A stretch of DNA of 64,000 bases from Cladorhizidae sp. MBARI D1340-BT2 (GCA_028752905.1 JAQNBH010000014.1:21135490-21199489), one strand, 5' to 3'; shown: positions 22,105 through 35,190, numbered from the stretch's first letter. A program made the numbers and translations. Notes: a model not told the origin generated them from the sequence alone.

Positions 22105-22742
22105 TGAGCTGAGAAAAGGGAGGAAGGAGATGGACCCCGTTGTTAGAGGACCCAAAAGGCTCATGTGGACGCCGTCACGAGTGCAAGACCTGAGAGTCGC
22201 GGGAAGATGTGATAAACAAAAGAGTGGCTACTACATGAGGCTAGAGCAAACGTGGGCCTTGCAACACCCTAACTCGCCATCAAAGGGAACTGCCTTGGGG
22301 CAGAAACTCCTGAAACTGAAGAAAATTGGCATCACCCCAGCAACCGTCAGACTAGCGAGGGGTAACCCTGAGGAGGGAAAGAGAGGAGGGACCAAAGCCT
22401 AGAGAAACACTCCTGAGACCAAGGATACCACCACAGTGACCCAAACCCATAAGCTTACCCAACAAAAAGAGGAAACAGCAGAAGCCATCGCCCTAACCAT
22501 GGCCGAAATCCATTTCCCAGACCCAATTGAAGCCCCGACAGCTGACAACTTCGCCCCACGAAAGAAGCTAACAGGAAGAGTCGACCATGCCAGTTTCCCA
22601 CGCGAAGTGGAGAAGGTGGACAACGTCCTGAAGGAGATATTGGAGCAGGAGGGGGAACAAGACATGTGGAGGCTGAACTGCCCTAATACATGCAGGGGCA
22701 AAAGCTCTGGAGGCCCTACTAAAAAGAGGAGCAACCACCAGG

Positions 22743-22869
22743 GTAAGCACCCAAACATACCCAAAATGACAAAGGTAACCCTTTTGATGACAATGTTCTT
22801 TCCCCACACAATGCTGCCCAGGCACGAGAGAGAATCCCCAATGTTCTTTTCCCACACAATGCTGCCCAG
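22743..22869 (+). other. Putative intron of A2 with duplicated acceptor
   Basis: AGG|GTAAGCACCCAAAC is followed by two acceptors GCTGCCCAG (22821 and 22869), because 47 bp spanning the intron end and exon start are tandemly duplicated. A1 has the single version. Confidence 0.4.
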
Positions 22870-24791
22870 GCACGAGAGAGAATCCCCAACCAGGAGAGGA
22901 CCCCAGAGGTGGACGTGCCGGAGGCTAGGACAGGAACTGAGCAGGACAAGAGTCTGAGGGTAAGCCAAGCAGATTCCGAGGTGAGAAAGAGGGTCATGCA
23001 CTTAAATCTCACAGCGAGACAGAAACCAACACCCAAGACAACACAAGGGACCAAAGAGGAAATCGAGACGGATATGGAAGGGAGTGAACCAGATGAGAAA
23101 GCACCTAGAAAGCGCCAAAGAGGGGTAAAACTCTATAAGGGAGCTAAGGAGGAATCTTGGGTGGCTCACCTTGGAGATTACGGCAAAAGGAGCATGACAA
23201 AATATCAGCAGGAGGCGGAAAAATTGGAGGTACAAGCTCAGGAAACGTTGGGGAGGAGACTCTAGAGGTAAATTGAGCGTATCAAGATTGAAAGAGCTCC
23301 GCACAAGATCGAAAGCCCTACTGAGAATCAGAACCAAAGTAAACCGCTGGAAAGCAATTTACCTGAGGAAATGAGAAACAAACAAGCACTTCAGCACGTC
23401 CGGCCCGAGGAGCCTCAAGGGGAAACCAAAGAGATCAAAGATAAGCCCGGAGAAGACACAAAAGATAGCCACCTTCTGGAGCGAACTATAGGGTACAAAG
23501 GGAGAATGTGACCCGAAGAACGAAGTCATCAAGAGCTGGATAGCCGAAACAAGGGAAAAGGTGGAGGGGGCAGAAGAAGGAGAGTACAACAAAGAAGAAC
23601 TATGGAAGCGGGCGATGGCCAAAGGAGAAAAGTGGAAGGCACCAGGCCCAGACAGAATACAAGGAGCATGGTACCTGATCCTCCCAAAAATGGCAAAGAT
23701 CATGGGCGAACTGGTGTGGGAAACAATGGAGGGTGAGAAGGAGGTCCCCAGTTGGTTAGTGAAAGGCAGGACAGTCCTGATACCAAAGGAAAACTGAGAA
23801 GGCAGACCCGAACGGTACCGCCCCATCACCTGCCTTAACACAGCATATAAGCTGCTGACAGGGATGCTAGCAGAAATGCTGACTAGGCATGTGATGGACA
23901 GCGGGGTGCTGCTTGAGGAACAGAAAGCGATATGCAGAGGCACAAGGGGCTGCCTGGATGTGATAACAATAGACCAGGCAGCAAATAAGGAAGCCCAAAT
24001 GGAGAGGAGGGACCTATTGATGGCATGGATCGACTTCAGGAAGGCCTATGATGTCATCCCACACAAGTGGATAAAGAAGGCACTGAGAGCGATTAAGACC
24101 CCCCCAGATGATCCGGATGGCAATATTAGGACTGATCCCTAAATGGGCTACAAACATCGAAATCCAAACCAACCAGGGGAACACCACCACCACCACCACC
24201 ACCATACCAATCACACTAAAAAGAGGAATATTCCAGGGGGATTCGTTGTCCCCACTCCTGTTCTGCCTGTGCGTGGCCCCAATTTCACATGCCCTGAGGA
24301 AGGAAATTGGTTTTACGGCAGCACACCAAACAGGCCCACTGACCCACCTGATATTCGTGGATGACCTAAAAGTGTACGCCAGAAACAGAAGCCAACTAAA
24401 TGAAGTGGTCTGAAGTAGTCCTCAGGGCAGAAAGGACAGCCAGCACAGTGGGAATGACACTGGGGCTAAAGAAGTGCGCAGTAGCTCACATGGTCAGAGG
24501 GAGACAGAGACGAGGAGGAGGATCAGAGATAACCACCAGGGAAATTATTGTAGAACTGGGAGAGGAGGAGACCTACAAATACCTCGGAGTGGAGCAGAGG
24601 TTTGGGGTGGACCTAGGAAAAACCAAGGCAGGAATTGAAAAAGAGTTCACCCTAAGAACAAGGGAAAACTGGAGGTCCCTCCTCACGGCGAAGAGAACGG
24701 CAGAAACCCATAACCTGTGGTGTGTGGCGGTACTAAAATACTCCCTGGGGACGATACGCTGGTCAAGAAGTGAAGCCAAAGAACTGGACAG

Positions 24792-24842
24792 GTAAATCTA
24801 AACCCAATACAAATGTGCTGCCCTCTGTGAACTGTATTGCAG
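24792..24842 (+). other. Putative GT-AG intron in A2 after LDR
   Basis: GGACAG|GTAAATCTAAACCC...CTGTATTGCAG|GAAGAC, containing an in-frame TAA. It is 7 bp shorter than the same intron in A3. Confidence 0.65.
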
Positions 24843-26108
24843 GAAGACACGCCGTTATGAGGCAATACCAGAGCCACCAGTATGCAGCATCAGTGGCCAG
24901 ACTCTACCTACCCAGAGCAGAAGGAGGCAGAGTACTGCAGAGCATAGAACAAGCATGGGAGCTCGAGACAATTGCAACAGCAAGGTCTACTAGGGAACAG
25001 GGACCACAGAGTGCGAGAGGCAGCAAAATACCTCCAGAGAATGGAACGAGGGCGTGGAGTGATGACGCACGCCCAACAGATCGGGGCTAAGTATGGACAT
25101 GAAGACATCCCCACCAAAGAGGTTTGGAACAGTGACACAGGGAGAGAGGGAGACAACTACAGGGAAACAGGGAGAATACAGAGGGATATCAAGGGAAAAC
25201 AAGCTGCTACCTCAGGGGGACAAGGAAAAAGAAAATCCTCCACCGAGAGTTTGCGATACAGACGCTGAAGCCAGAATGCGACCGGAAAGCGACCCATGAA
25301 TGGCTGAGGACAGGGAACTTTCTGGCGAAGTCCGAGAGCCTAATAGTCTCCACCCAAGATGGCACTCTGCAAACGGCGGCATACAAAAGCCGCATCAAGA
25401 AAGATGGCACTGACCCGAGATACAGGGAATGCGGCGAAGGGATGGAGACAATGGGACATATTCTGGCGGCATGCGACACACATAAGTGGAGCCTCTACAA
25501 GGCGAGGCATGACAAAGCCCTGCACACCCTCACGAAGTCAGTGGCGAGAAAGATGGGGTGGACAATGCCAAAAAGAATCAGGATGAAGGAGGGGAGCCTA
25601 CACGGAGGCGTGATGGAGGGAAAGAGGGGCAGAATGTGCAGTGTGTACCGACAATTGAGGAAATGTCAGCAAGGCGGCCGGACCTGATCATGTTAAGAGA
25701 GGATGCCAGAAAGATCAACATCATGGAAGTGGCCTGCGCATAGGAACCCGGAATACAGCAGAGAGAATCACAGAAGTGGCAGAAATACACAGATCTAGCG
25801 GCAGACCTGGCGAACCAGTGGCCCAGGTACCATGTCTCGGTGATGCCTGTAATAATAGGGACAATGGGCGTGGTGAACAGGCTGAGAGCCCAAATGGGAA
25901 AGACAGAAATCTGGGACAAGAAAGAGATATGGGCGCTGGTCCAGGAAATGCAGAAAGGAGTGCTGACAGACCTCATGCGCATAGTGCGCAGGCACATGGC
26001 CACCCACCACACCCGAACCGAACAGAAGAACTGAACTTTATAAGAACTCAATAGCCACATGAAAAATATAAGCATGTATTAACATATCTATTACATGATC
26101 ACTTAATC

Positions 26109-26114
26109 AATAAA
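26109..26114 (+). promoter_or_regulatory. Candidate poly(A) signal AATAAA in element A2
   Basis: AATAAA lies about 75 bp after the TGA stop in the 3' UTR of A2 and is conserved in A3. It hints that A may be processed as a pol II mRNA, but the motif is common by chance in AT-rich DNA. Confidence 0.35.
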
Positions 26115-26254
26115 GACCAAAATACTAAGCGACTCAAGGGAACTTGGGGATAACAACCCGGGCCCGAGCACAACAACCTCGGTGGTCCTCCGTCAACACC
26201 GGCCGTGCAAAAAAAACATGGGGTCAGAAGCCATCATGGCAAGTGTAAAAGTCG

Positions 26255-27404
26255 TCTCCAGGTATGCAGACCCGCCTCAACGTGGCCCTGGGATGAACAA
26301 GGGTGTGGATTCGTCTGCACTTCTGGCCAAGTAAGATCTGCACTTCTGCGTGGGGTAGCTTCCCACGCAGTTGTATACAATAGCTCCTAAAGGTCGCGAA
26401 AGAGAAAGGGAGCACCCACCCTACAAAGGATTCATCGGGGAAAATGGTGAAAGGGCCTTAAGATTTTGTGTGTCTCCTCCTTGCCGAGACGGCAGTTTTA
26501 TGCCTAGTGGCGCTACGGTAGGTAGGGTGAGCAGTGGTGCAAGATAAGCTGCTCGACTGGTCAAGCGTATCCAATGGACACCTCAGTTGGACGCTTCGGT
26601 GCAAGAAATTATTATTGAGGTTGGGCCCAGGTTATCTGGGGCCCCAAAAAGAGACTTTTCCTGTGGAGAGAGCGCCATCCCGAGTTAATCACGGCGGTTG
26701 GTGCGATCGCTGCACGGGTTACAAGAATTCTGAAGAGACAGAAGGTAGAGTCATTAGACTCTCCGCCCTGGGCTGGGGCCGGGTCCACGGAGAGAGTTGC
26801 GGCAGGAGTACCATCAGCTCTGATGAGGCCTTCTGTCACTGATGAAACAGCCGCCGTTGATCGGGAAGAACCGAGATTGAGTGTCGTTTGTGATAATGAG
26901 TCAGTTGGTGACACTGATCTTAGACGAGAGCTCCGAACCGAGTTCGAGAGGCAGACTGGGGGAAGAGATGAAGGCAGTTTTGAACATCGTTCAAGGATGC
27001 TCTCCAAGGGTATCTGGAAGAACAGTCCCATAGTGCGAAAGGTTGACGAGGAAACGAGGAGAATGTGGTTAGATGGCGAAAACAGCTCCTGGCGACTCAA
27101 CTGTCTAGTTTATGCAGGTTCATTTGCGGTCTGCCGGAAGTCCCGGAAGCCTTGGCTAAAGAGAGTGGGAATCCCTCTGGGGCAGACTAGTATGACAATC
27201 AAAACCTCTAGAGCCAACGAACTCAGAAAGCTGATCGTTTGGCTTACCTGCGAGGTCACTAGACGCTCACTCATGCGACGACCCACCATGAGACAGAAGA
27301 GACTGGCGGTTTGGCTAAGGAAGATGTTCGGTAATAAGACCTTACCTGAATTGAGGGCCTTGTTGGATAACCGTAAAGGTTTGTTGAATGTCAAGGCCAT
27401 ACAG
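26255..27404 (+). mobile_element. Retrotransposon family B, 5' fragment B1
   Basis: Follows directly on the GTAAAAGTCG end of A2. It has the B 5' UTR (CTTCTGGCCAAGTAAGATCT, CTCCTAAAGGTCGCG) and the B N-terminal coding region including WRLNCLVYAGSFAVC and MFGNKTLPELRALL. It is cut at GGCCATACAG and joined to antisense 28S. The frame is 224 codons or more but lacks RT, so it is a dead fragment. It is diverged from B2-B5 and nearly identical to B6. Confidence 0.85.
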
Positions 27405-27643
27405 GCAACCTGCACAGTCGATCCAGGCAACCTCCCGAGAGGGGCTCCTAAGGCTACTCGCCTGCAACTCCTGGGGATGTACGTCGTCGCCTTCTAGCGT
27501 GGATTCTGACTTAGAGTCGTTCAGTCACAATCTAGCAGATGGTAGCTTCGCACCATTGGCTGTTCAGCCAAGTACAAATGCCAAATGTCTGAATCAACGG
27601 TTCCTCTCGTACTGAGTTGAATTATATTGAAATGACACTTCTT

Positions 27644-27683
<40 letters not shown>

Positions 27684-27801
27684 AAGCTCACGTCACCTGT
27701 TCGTGGGTGAACAATCCGATATGTGGTGAATTCTGCTACACAATAATAGGAAGAGCCGACCTCGAAGGATTAAAAAGCAATGTCACTATGAACGCTTGGC
27801 T

Positions 27802-27839
<38 letters not shown>

Positions 27840-28324
27840 GCTCTAGCCTAAAACTCTTAGAGACGAAAGGATCGATAGGCCATGCTTTCACAGTTTGTAT
27901 TCATACTGTCAAGCAAGCTTTTACCCTTTTGTTCCACATGAGATTTCCGTTCTCACTGAGCTTGCCTTAGGACACCTACGTAATTGTTTGACAGATGTGC
28001 CACCCCAGCCAAACTCACCACCTGACACTGTCTTCGACTCGGATTGACCCTCGGAGAGGACCTTAAATCCAGAAGGTGGGCCGCAAGACCCAGCTCTGCC
28101 ACATCGAATAAGTAAAGAAACGATGAAAGTAGTGGTATTTCACCGGTGCCTAAGCTCCCACCTATTCTACACCTCTCATGTCTCTTCACAAATCCTGACT
28201 AGAGTCGAGCTCAACAGGGTCTTATTTCCCCGCAGATTCTGCCAAGCCCGTTCCCTTGGCTGTAGTTTCGCTAGATAGTAGATGGGTACAGTGGGAATCT
28301 CGTTAATCCATTAATGTGCGTTAA

Positions 28325-28387
<63 letters not shown>

Positions 28388-29206
28388 AGCTTGGTTGAAT
28401 TTCTTCACTTTGACATTCAGAGCAGTGGGCAGTAATCACATTGCGTCAACACCGCTAACCAGCCATCGCAATGCTCTGTTTTAATTAAACAGTCGGATTC
28501 CCCTTGTCCATTCCAGTTCGTAAGTTGGCTGTTAGTCTCTCTTCAGTCTTCCAAGTTCTCGTTTGAATATTTGCAACTACCACCAAGATCGGCACCAGGG
28601 TCGGCTTCACCAAGGCTCACGCCAGAGGCTGCAAGGCCACTCCCGCGCCCTCCTACACATCGAGTCAAGCTCCTCGATCAGACAGCCGGGTATGGGTATG
28701 ACACTCGAGCGCCATCCATTTTCAGGGCTAGTTGATTCGGCAGGTGAGTTGTTACACACTCCTTGACGGATTCCGACTTCCATGGCCAACATCCTGCTGT
28801 CTATATCAACCAACACCTTACATGGGATCTGATGAGCGTTGATTCAGGCACCTTAACCCGGCTTTTGGTTCATCCCACATCGCCAGTTCTGCTTACCGAA
28901 AATGACCCACTAGGAACCCCGGCATTCCGCATCCGACTTCAGTAGAGCAAGCCGGACTTGTTACCCATTTAAAATTTTAGAATAGGTTGAGGCCGTTTCA
29001 GCCCCAAGACCTCTAATCATTAACTTTACCTGATAAAACTGCACTGGGCTCCAGCTATCCGGAGGGAAACTTCGGAGGGTACCATCTACTAGATGGTTCG
29101 ATTAGTCTTCTGCCCCTGCACCCAAATTTGATGATCGATGTACACGTCAGAATCGCTGCGAGCTTCCACCAGACTTTCCTCTGGCTTTGCCCTATTCAGG
29201 CTATCT
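27405..29206 (-). rRNA. 28S rRNA fragment S1 (pseudogene)
   Basis: The minus strand is a contiguous 1.8 kb of large-subunit rRNA from near the 3' end to the D3 side. Landmarks are CGGTTCCTCTCGTACTGAGT (27599), GACGGTCTAAACC (27672), AAGCCAGTTATCCCTGTGGT (27808), and the intact R2/R4-type target GGTTACCTT-like region, seen as GCATTTGGCTACCTTAAGAG (28340). Differences from the 11600-12050 gene at normally invariant places (GGCCAACATCC for GGCCACCGTCC) indicate a pseudogene. The 3' end is missing and the inner end is joined to an 18S tail in the opposite orientation. Confidence 0.85.
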
Positions 29207-29252
29207 TGGAAAGAAGCTGGCCAAACTGTGCTATTTAGAGGAAGTAAAAGTC
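29207..29252 (+). rRNA. 18S rRNA tail fragment
   Basis: GAAGCTGGCCAAACTGTGCT then ATTTAGAGGAAGTAAAAGTC is identical in form to the 18S sequence that borders element C, but on the plus strand. It marks the original 18S insertion site of element B. Equivalent tails lie at 32194-32239, 35191-35236, 38187-38232 and 50149-50194. Confidence 0.85.
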
Positions 29253-30401
29253 ATCCCTGGGTATTTAGTTCTGCCTCACCGTTGGCCCTGGGGTGAATAG
29301 GGGTGTACATTCGTCTACACTTCTGGCCAAGTAAGAACTGCACCTCTACGTAGGGTAGCTCCCGCGTAGTTGTACACATAGCTCCTAAAGGTCCAGATAA
29401 AGAAAGGGGAGCTCCCATCCTGCAAGGGATGCATTGGGGAAAAGGGTGAGGGCCTCAAGAGTTTGTGTGTCTCCTCCCGGCCGAGACGGCAGTCCTATGC
29501 CTAGTGGCACTATAGGAGGTAGGGTGAGCAGTGGTGCAAGCCGAGCTGCTCAACTAGTCCAGCGTATCCAATGGACACCTCAGTTGGACGCTTCACCGCA
29601 AGAAATAATTAATGAGGCTGGGTCCAGGTCATCGGGAGACCCAGAAAAGAGACTCTCCCTGTGGAGAGAGCGCCACCACGAGTTAAACACGACGGTTGGT
29701 GCGATTGCTGCACGGGTTACAAAGATTCTGAAGAGACAGAAGGCAGAGCCAATAGACCCTCCGCCCCAGGCTGGGTCCGGGTACACGGAGAGTGTTTCGG
29801 CACGAGTACCATCAGCTCCGATGAGGCCTTCTGTCACTGATGTAACAGCCGCCGATGAGCGGGAAGAACAGAGCTTGAGTGTCGTTTGTGATGATGAGTC
29901 AGTTGGTGACACTGAGCTTAGACGAGAGCTCCGAACCAAGTTCGAGAATCAGACTGGGGGAAGGGATGAAGGCAGTTTTGAACATCGTTCAAGGATGCTC
30001 TCCGAGGGTATCTGGAAGAACAGTCCCATAGTGCGAAAGGTTGACGAGGAAACGAGGAGAATGTGGCTAGATGGCGAAAACAGCTCCTGGCGACTCAACT
30101 GTCTAGTTTATGCAGGTTCATTTGCGGTCTGCCGGAAGTCCCGGAAGCCTCGGCTAAAGAGAGTGGGAATCCCTCTGGGGCAGACTAGTATGACAATCAA
30201 AACCTCTAGAGCCAACGAACTCAGAAAGCTGATCGTTTGGCTTACCTGCGAGGTCACTAGACGCTCACTCATGCGACGACCCACCATGAGACAGAAGAGA
30301 CTGGCGGTTTGGCTAAGGAAGATGTTCGGTAATAAGACCTTACCTGAATTGAGGGCCTTGTTGAGAACCGTAGGGGTTTGTTGAATGTCAAGGCCATACA
30401 G
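29253..30401 (+). mobile_element. Element B 5' fragment B2
   Basis: Starts with ATCCCTGGGTATTTAG directly after the 18S tail. An open frame from 29434 (316 codons) has the B N-terminal region, ending in a shifted tail because of a base loss at GTTGAGAACCGTAGG. No RT. Cut at CATACAG and joined to 28S. Confidence 0.85.
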
Positions 30402-30640
30402 GCAACCTGCACAGTCGATCCAGGCAACCTCCCGAGAGGGGCTCCTAAGGCTACTCGCCTGCAACTCCTGGGGATGTACGTCGTCGCCTTCTAGCGTGGA
30501 TTCTGACTTAGAGTCGTTCAGTCACAATCTAGCAGATGGTAGCTTCGCACCATTGGCTGTTCAGCCAAGTACAAATGCCAAATGTCTGAATCAACGGTTC
30601 CTCTCGTACTGAGTTGAATTATATTGAAATGACACTTCAT

Positions 30641-30680
<40 letters not shown>

Positions 30681-30798
30681 AAGCTCACGTCACCTGTTCG
30701 TGGGTGAACAATCCGATATGTGGTGAATTCTGCTACACAATAATAGGAAGAGCCGACCTCGAAGGATTAAAAAGCAATGTCACTATGAACGCTTGGCT

Positions 30799-30836
<38 letters not shown>

Positions 30837-31311
30837 GCTCTAGCCTAAAACTCTTAGAGACGAAAGGATCGATAGGCCATGCTTTCACAGTTTGTATTCA
30901 TACTGTCAAGCAAGCTTTTACCCTTTTGTTCCACATGAGATTTCCGTTCTCACTGAGCTTGCCTTAGGACACCTACATAATTGTTTGACAGATGTGCCAC
31001 CCCAGCCAAACTCACCACCTGACACTGTCTTCGACTCGGATTGACCCTCGGAGAGGACCTTAAATCCAGAAGGTGGGCCGCAAGACCCAGCTCTGCCACA
31101 TCGAATAAGTAAAGAAACGATGAAAGTAGTGGTATTTCACCGGTGCCTAAGCTCCCACCTATTCTACACCTCTCATGTCTCTTCAGAAATCCTGACTAGA
31201 GTCGAGCTCAACAGGGTCGCAGATTCTGCCAAGCCCGTTCCCTTGGCTGTAGTTTCGCTAGATAGTAGATGGGTACAGTGGGAATCTCGTTAATCCATTA
31301 ATGTGCGTTAA

Positions 31312-31374
<63 letters not shown>

Positions 31375-32193
31375 AGCTTGGTTGAATTTCTTCACTTTGA
31401 CATTCAGAGCAGTGGGCAGAAATCACATTGCGTCAACACCGCTAACCAGCCATCGCAATGCTCTGTTTTAATTAAACAGTCGGATTCCCCTTGTCCATTC
31501 CAGTTCGTAAGTTGGCTGTTAGTCTCTCTTCAGTCTTCCAAGTTCTCGTTTGAATATTTGCAACTACCACCAAGATCGGCACCAGGGTCGGCTTCACCAA
31601 GGCTCACGCCAGAGGCTGCAAGGCCACTCCCGCGCCCTCCTACACATCGAGTCAAGCTCCTCGATCAGACAGCCGGGTATGGGTATGACACTCGAGCGCC
31701 ATCCATTTTCAGGGCTAGTTGATTCGGCAGGTGAGTTGTTACACACTCCTTGACGGATTCCGACTTCCATGGCCAACATCCTGCTGTCTATATCAACCAA
31801 CACCTTACATGGGATCTGATGAGCGTTGATTCAGGCACCTTAACCCGGCTTTTGGTTCATCCCACATCGCCAGTTCTGCTTACCGAAAATGACCCACTAG
31901 GAACCCCGGCATTCCGCATCCGACTTCAGTAGAGCAAGCCGGACTTGTTACCCATTTAAAATTTTAGAATAGGTTGAGGCCGTTTCAGCCCCAAGACCTC
32001 TAATCATTAACTTTACCTGATAAAACTGCACTGGGCTCCAGCTATCCGGAGGGAAACTTCGGAGGGTACCATCTACTAGATGGTTCGATTAGTCTTCTGC
32101 CCCTGCACCCAAATTTGATGATCGATGTACACGTCAGAATCGCTGCGAGCTTCCACCAGACTTTCCTCTGGCTTTGCCCTATTCAGGCTATCT
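30402..32193 (-). rRNA. 28S rRNA fragment S2 (pseudogene)
   Basis: Same extent as S1, with a 10-bp loss at 31218 (the CTTATTTCCC of other copies is missing) and a few private substitutions. Confidence 0.85.
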
Positions 32194-32239
32194 TGGAAAG
32201 AAGCTGGCCAAACTGTGCTATTTAGAGGAAGTAAAAGTC

Positions 32240-33388
32240 ATCCCTGGGTATTTAGTTCTGCCTCACCGTTGGCCCTGGGGTGAATAGGGGTGTACATTCG
32301 TCTACACTTCTGGCCAAGTAAGAACTGCACCTCTACGTAGGGTAGCTCCCGCGTAGTTGTACACATAGCTCCTAAAGGTCCAGATAAAGAAAGGGGAGCT
32401 CCCATCCTGCAAGGGATGCATTGGGGAAAAGGGTGAGGGCCTCAAGAGTTTGTGTGTCTCCTCCCGGCCGAGACGGCAGTCCTATGCCTAGTGGCACTAT
32501 AGGAGGTAGGGTGAGCAGTGGTGCAAGCCGAGCTGCTCAACTAGTCCAGCGTATCCAATGGACACCTCAGTTGGACGCTTCACCGCAAGAAATAATTAAT
32601 GAGGTTGGGTCCAGGTCATCGGGAGACCCAGAAAAGAGACTCTCCCTGTGGAGAGAGCGCCACCACGAGTTAAACACGACGGTTGGTGCGATTGCTGCAC
32701 GGGTTACAAAGATTCTGAAGAGACAGAAGGCAGAGCCAATAGACCCTCCGCCCCAGGCTGGGTCCGGGTACACAGAGAGTGTTTCGGCACGAGTACCATC
32801 AGCTCCGATGAGGCCTTCTGTCACTGATGTAACAGCCGCCGATGAGCGGGAAGAACAGAGCTTGAGTGTCGTTTGTGATGATGAGTCAGTTGGTGACACT
32901 GAGCTTAGACGAGAGCTCCGAACCAAGTTCGAGAATCAGACTGGGGGAAGGGATGAAGGCAGTTTTGAACATCGTTCAAGGATGCTCTCCGAGGGTATCT
33001 GGAAGAACAGTCCCATAGTGCGAAAGGTTGACGAGGAAACGAGGAGAATGTGGCTAGATGGCGAAAACAGCTCCTGGCGACTCAACTGTCTAGTTTATGC
33101 AGGTTCATTTGCGGTCTGCCGGAAGTCCCGGAAGCCTCGGCTAAAGAGAGTGGGAATCCCTCTGGGGCAGACTAGTATGACAATCAAAACCTCTAGAGCC
33201 AACGAACTCAGAAAGCTGATCGTTTGGCTTACCTGCGAGGTCACTAGACGCTCACTCATGCGACGACCCACCATGAGACAGAAGAGACTGGCGGTTTGGC
33301 TAAGGAAGATGTTCGGTAATAAGACCTTACCTGAATTGAGGGCCTTGTTGAGAACCGTAGGGGTTTGTTGAATGTCAAGGCCATACAG
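32240..33388 (+). mobile_element. Element B 5' fragment B3
   Basis: Nearly identical to B2, with the same frame (from 32421) and the same truncation point. Confidence 0.85.
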
Positions 33389-33627
33389 GCAACCTGCACA
33401 GTCGATCCAGGCAACCTCCCGAGAGGGGCTCCTAAGGCTACTCGCCTGCAACTCCTGGGGATGTACGTCGTCGCCTTCTAGCGTGGATTCTGACTTAGAG
33501 TCGTTCAGTCACAATCTAGCAGATGGTAGCTTCGCACCATTGGCTGTTCAGCCAAGTACAAATGCCAAATGTCTGAATCAACGGTTCCTCTCGTACTGAG
33601 TTGAATTATATTGAAATGACACTTCTT

Positions 33628-33667
<40 letters not shown>

Positions 33668-33785
33668 AAGCTCACGTCACCTGTTCGTGGGTGAACAATC
33701 CGATATGTGGTGAATTCTGCTACACAATAATAGGAAGAGCCGACCTCGAAGGATTAAAAAGCAATGTCACTATGAACGCTTGGCT

Positions 33786-33823
<38 letters not shown>

Positions 33824-34308
33824 GCTCTAGCCTAAAACTCTTAGAGACGAAAGGATCGATAGGCCATGCTTTCACAGTTTGTATTCATACTGTCAAGCAA
33901 GCTTTTACCCTTTTGTTCCACATGAGATTTCCGTTCTCACTGAGCTTGCCTTAGGACACCTACGTAATTGTTTGACAGATGTGCCACCCCAGCCAAACTC
34001 ACCACCTGACACTGTCTTCGACTCGGATTGACCCTCGGAGAGGACCTTAAATCCAGAAGGTGGGCCGCAAGACCCAGCTCTGCCACATCGAATAAGTAAA
34101 GAAACGATGAAAGTAGTGGTATTTCACCGGTGCCTAAGCTCCCACCTATTCTACACCTCTCATGTCTCTTCACAAATCCTGACTAGAGTCGAGCTCAACA
34201 GGGTCTTATTTCCCCGCAGATTCTGCCAAGCCCGTTCCCTTGGCTGTAGTTTCGCTAGATAGTAGATGGGTACAGTGGGAATCTCGTTAATCCATTAATG
34301 TGCGTTAA

Positions 34309-34371
<63 letters not shown>

Positions 34372-35190
34372 AGCTTGGTTGAATTTCTTCACTTTGACAT
34401 TCAGAGCAGTGGGCAGAAATCACATTGCGTCAACACCGCTAACCAGCCATCGCAATGCTCTGTTTTAATTAAACAGTCGGATTCCCCTTGTCCATTCCAG
34501 TTCGTAAGTTGGCTGTTAGTCTCTCTTCAGTCTTCCAAGTTCTCGTTTGAATATTTGCAACTACCACCAAGATCGGCACCAGGGTCGGCTTCACCAAGGC
34601 TCACGCCAGAGGCTGCAAGGCCACTCCCGCGCCCTCCTACACATCGAGTCAAGCTCCTCGATCAGACAGCCGGGTATGGGTATGACACTCGCGCGCCATC
34701 CATTTTCAGGGCTAGTTGATTCGGCAGGTGAGTTGTTACACACTCCTTGACGGATTCCGACTTCCATGGCCAACATCCTGCTGTCTATATCAACCAACAC
34801 CTTACATGGGATCTGATGAGCGTTGATTCAGGCACCTTAACCCGGCTTTTGGTTCATCCCACATCGCCAGTTCTGCTTACCGAAAATGACCCACTAGGAA
34901 CCCCGGCATTCCGCATCCGACTTCAGTAGAGCAAGCCGGACTTGTTACCCATTTAAAATTTTAGAATAGGTTGAGGCCGTTTCAGCCCCAAGACCTCTAA
35001 TCATTAACTTTACCTGATAAAACTGCACTGGGCTCCAGCTATCCGGAGGGAAACTTCGGAGGGTACCATCTACTAGATGGTTCGATTAGTCTTCTGCCCC
35101 TGCACCCAAATTTGATGATCGATGTACACGTCAGAATCGCTGCGAGCTTCCACCAGACTTTCCTCTGGCTTTGCCCTATTCAGGCTATCT
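33389..35190 (-). rRNA. 28S rRNA fragment S3 (pseudogene)
   Basis: Same extent as S1. It shares with S1, and not with S2 or S4, the variants CTTCTTCAGTAGGG and ACCTACGTAATTG. Confidence 0.85.

Larger units (their letters stand above)
22105..26034 (+). pseudogene. Broken RT-endonuclease polyprotein of element A2
   Basis: Order of motifs: basic N-terminus; WRLNC block (22670); charged region with RKRVMHLNL (22985); GDYGKRSMTK (23175); GKSGDRI-type RT entry KAPGPDRI (23635); YRPITCLN (23815); AWIDFRKAYD (24022); a Thr run from a (CAC)n tract; GIFQGDSLSPLLF; FVDDLKVYA (24355); KYLGVEQRF (24575); RLYLPRAEGGR (24900). A C-terminal nuclease region follows with RECGEG...HILAAC (25430) and RRPDL...IMEVACA (25675-25740). 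The first Cys of the CCHC motif appears lost. Inactivating changes: TGA in place of Cys at 23794, an extra C near 24100, a 10-bp duplication TGAAGTGGTC at 24403, a 2-bp loss at 24855 and TAG in place of Trp at 25741. The product would have made target-primed DNA copies. Confidence 0.8.
22105..26254 (+). mobile_element. Retrotransposon family A, copy A2
   Basis: A plus-strand copy, opposite to the neighbouring 18S. It begins at GAGCTGAGAAAAGGG, lacking the first 250 bp present in A1. It ends in CATGGCAAGTGTAAAAGTCG, whose last ten bases equal the 18S sequence at the C insertion site, and is followed at once by element B1. It is nearly identical to A3 (20.94 kb away), so the two are recent duplicates. 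Confidence 0.85.

Noticed and set aside
27707..27970. 87-codon frame repeated at 30704, 33691, 36688 and 48649
   Set aside because: It is antisense to 28S rRNA. Its conservation is that of the rRNA.
28275..28370. R2 insertion in the 28S target site
   Set aside because: The 28S sequence around the R2 target (CGTTAATCCATTAATG to GGCTACCTTAAGAG) is uninterrupted in all five fragments.
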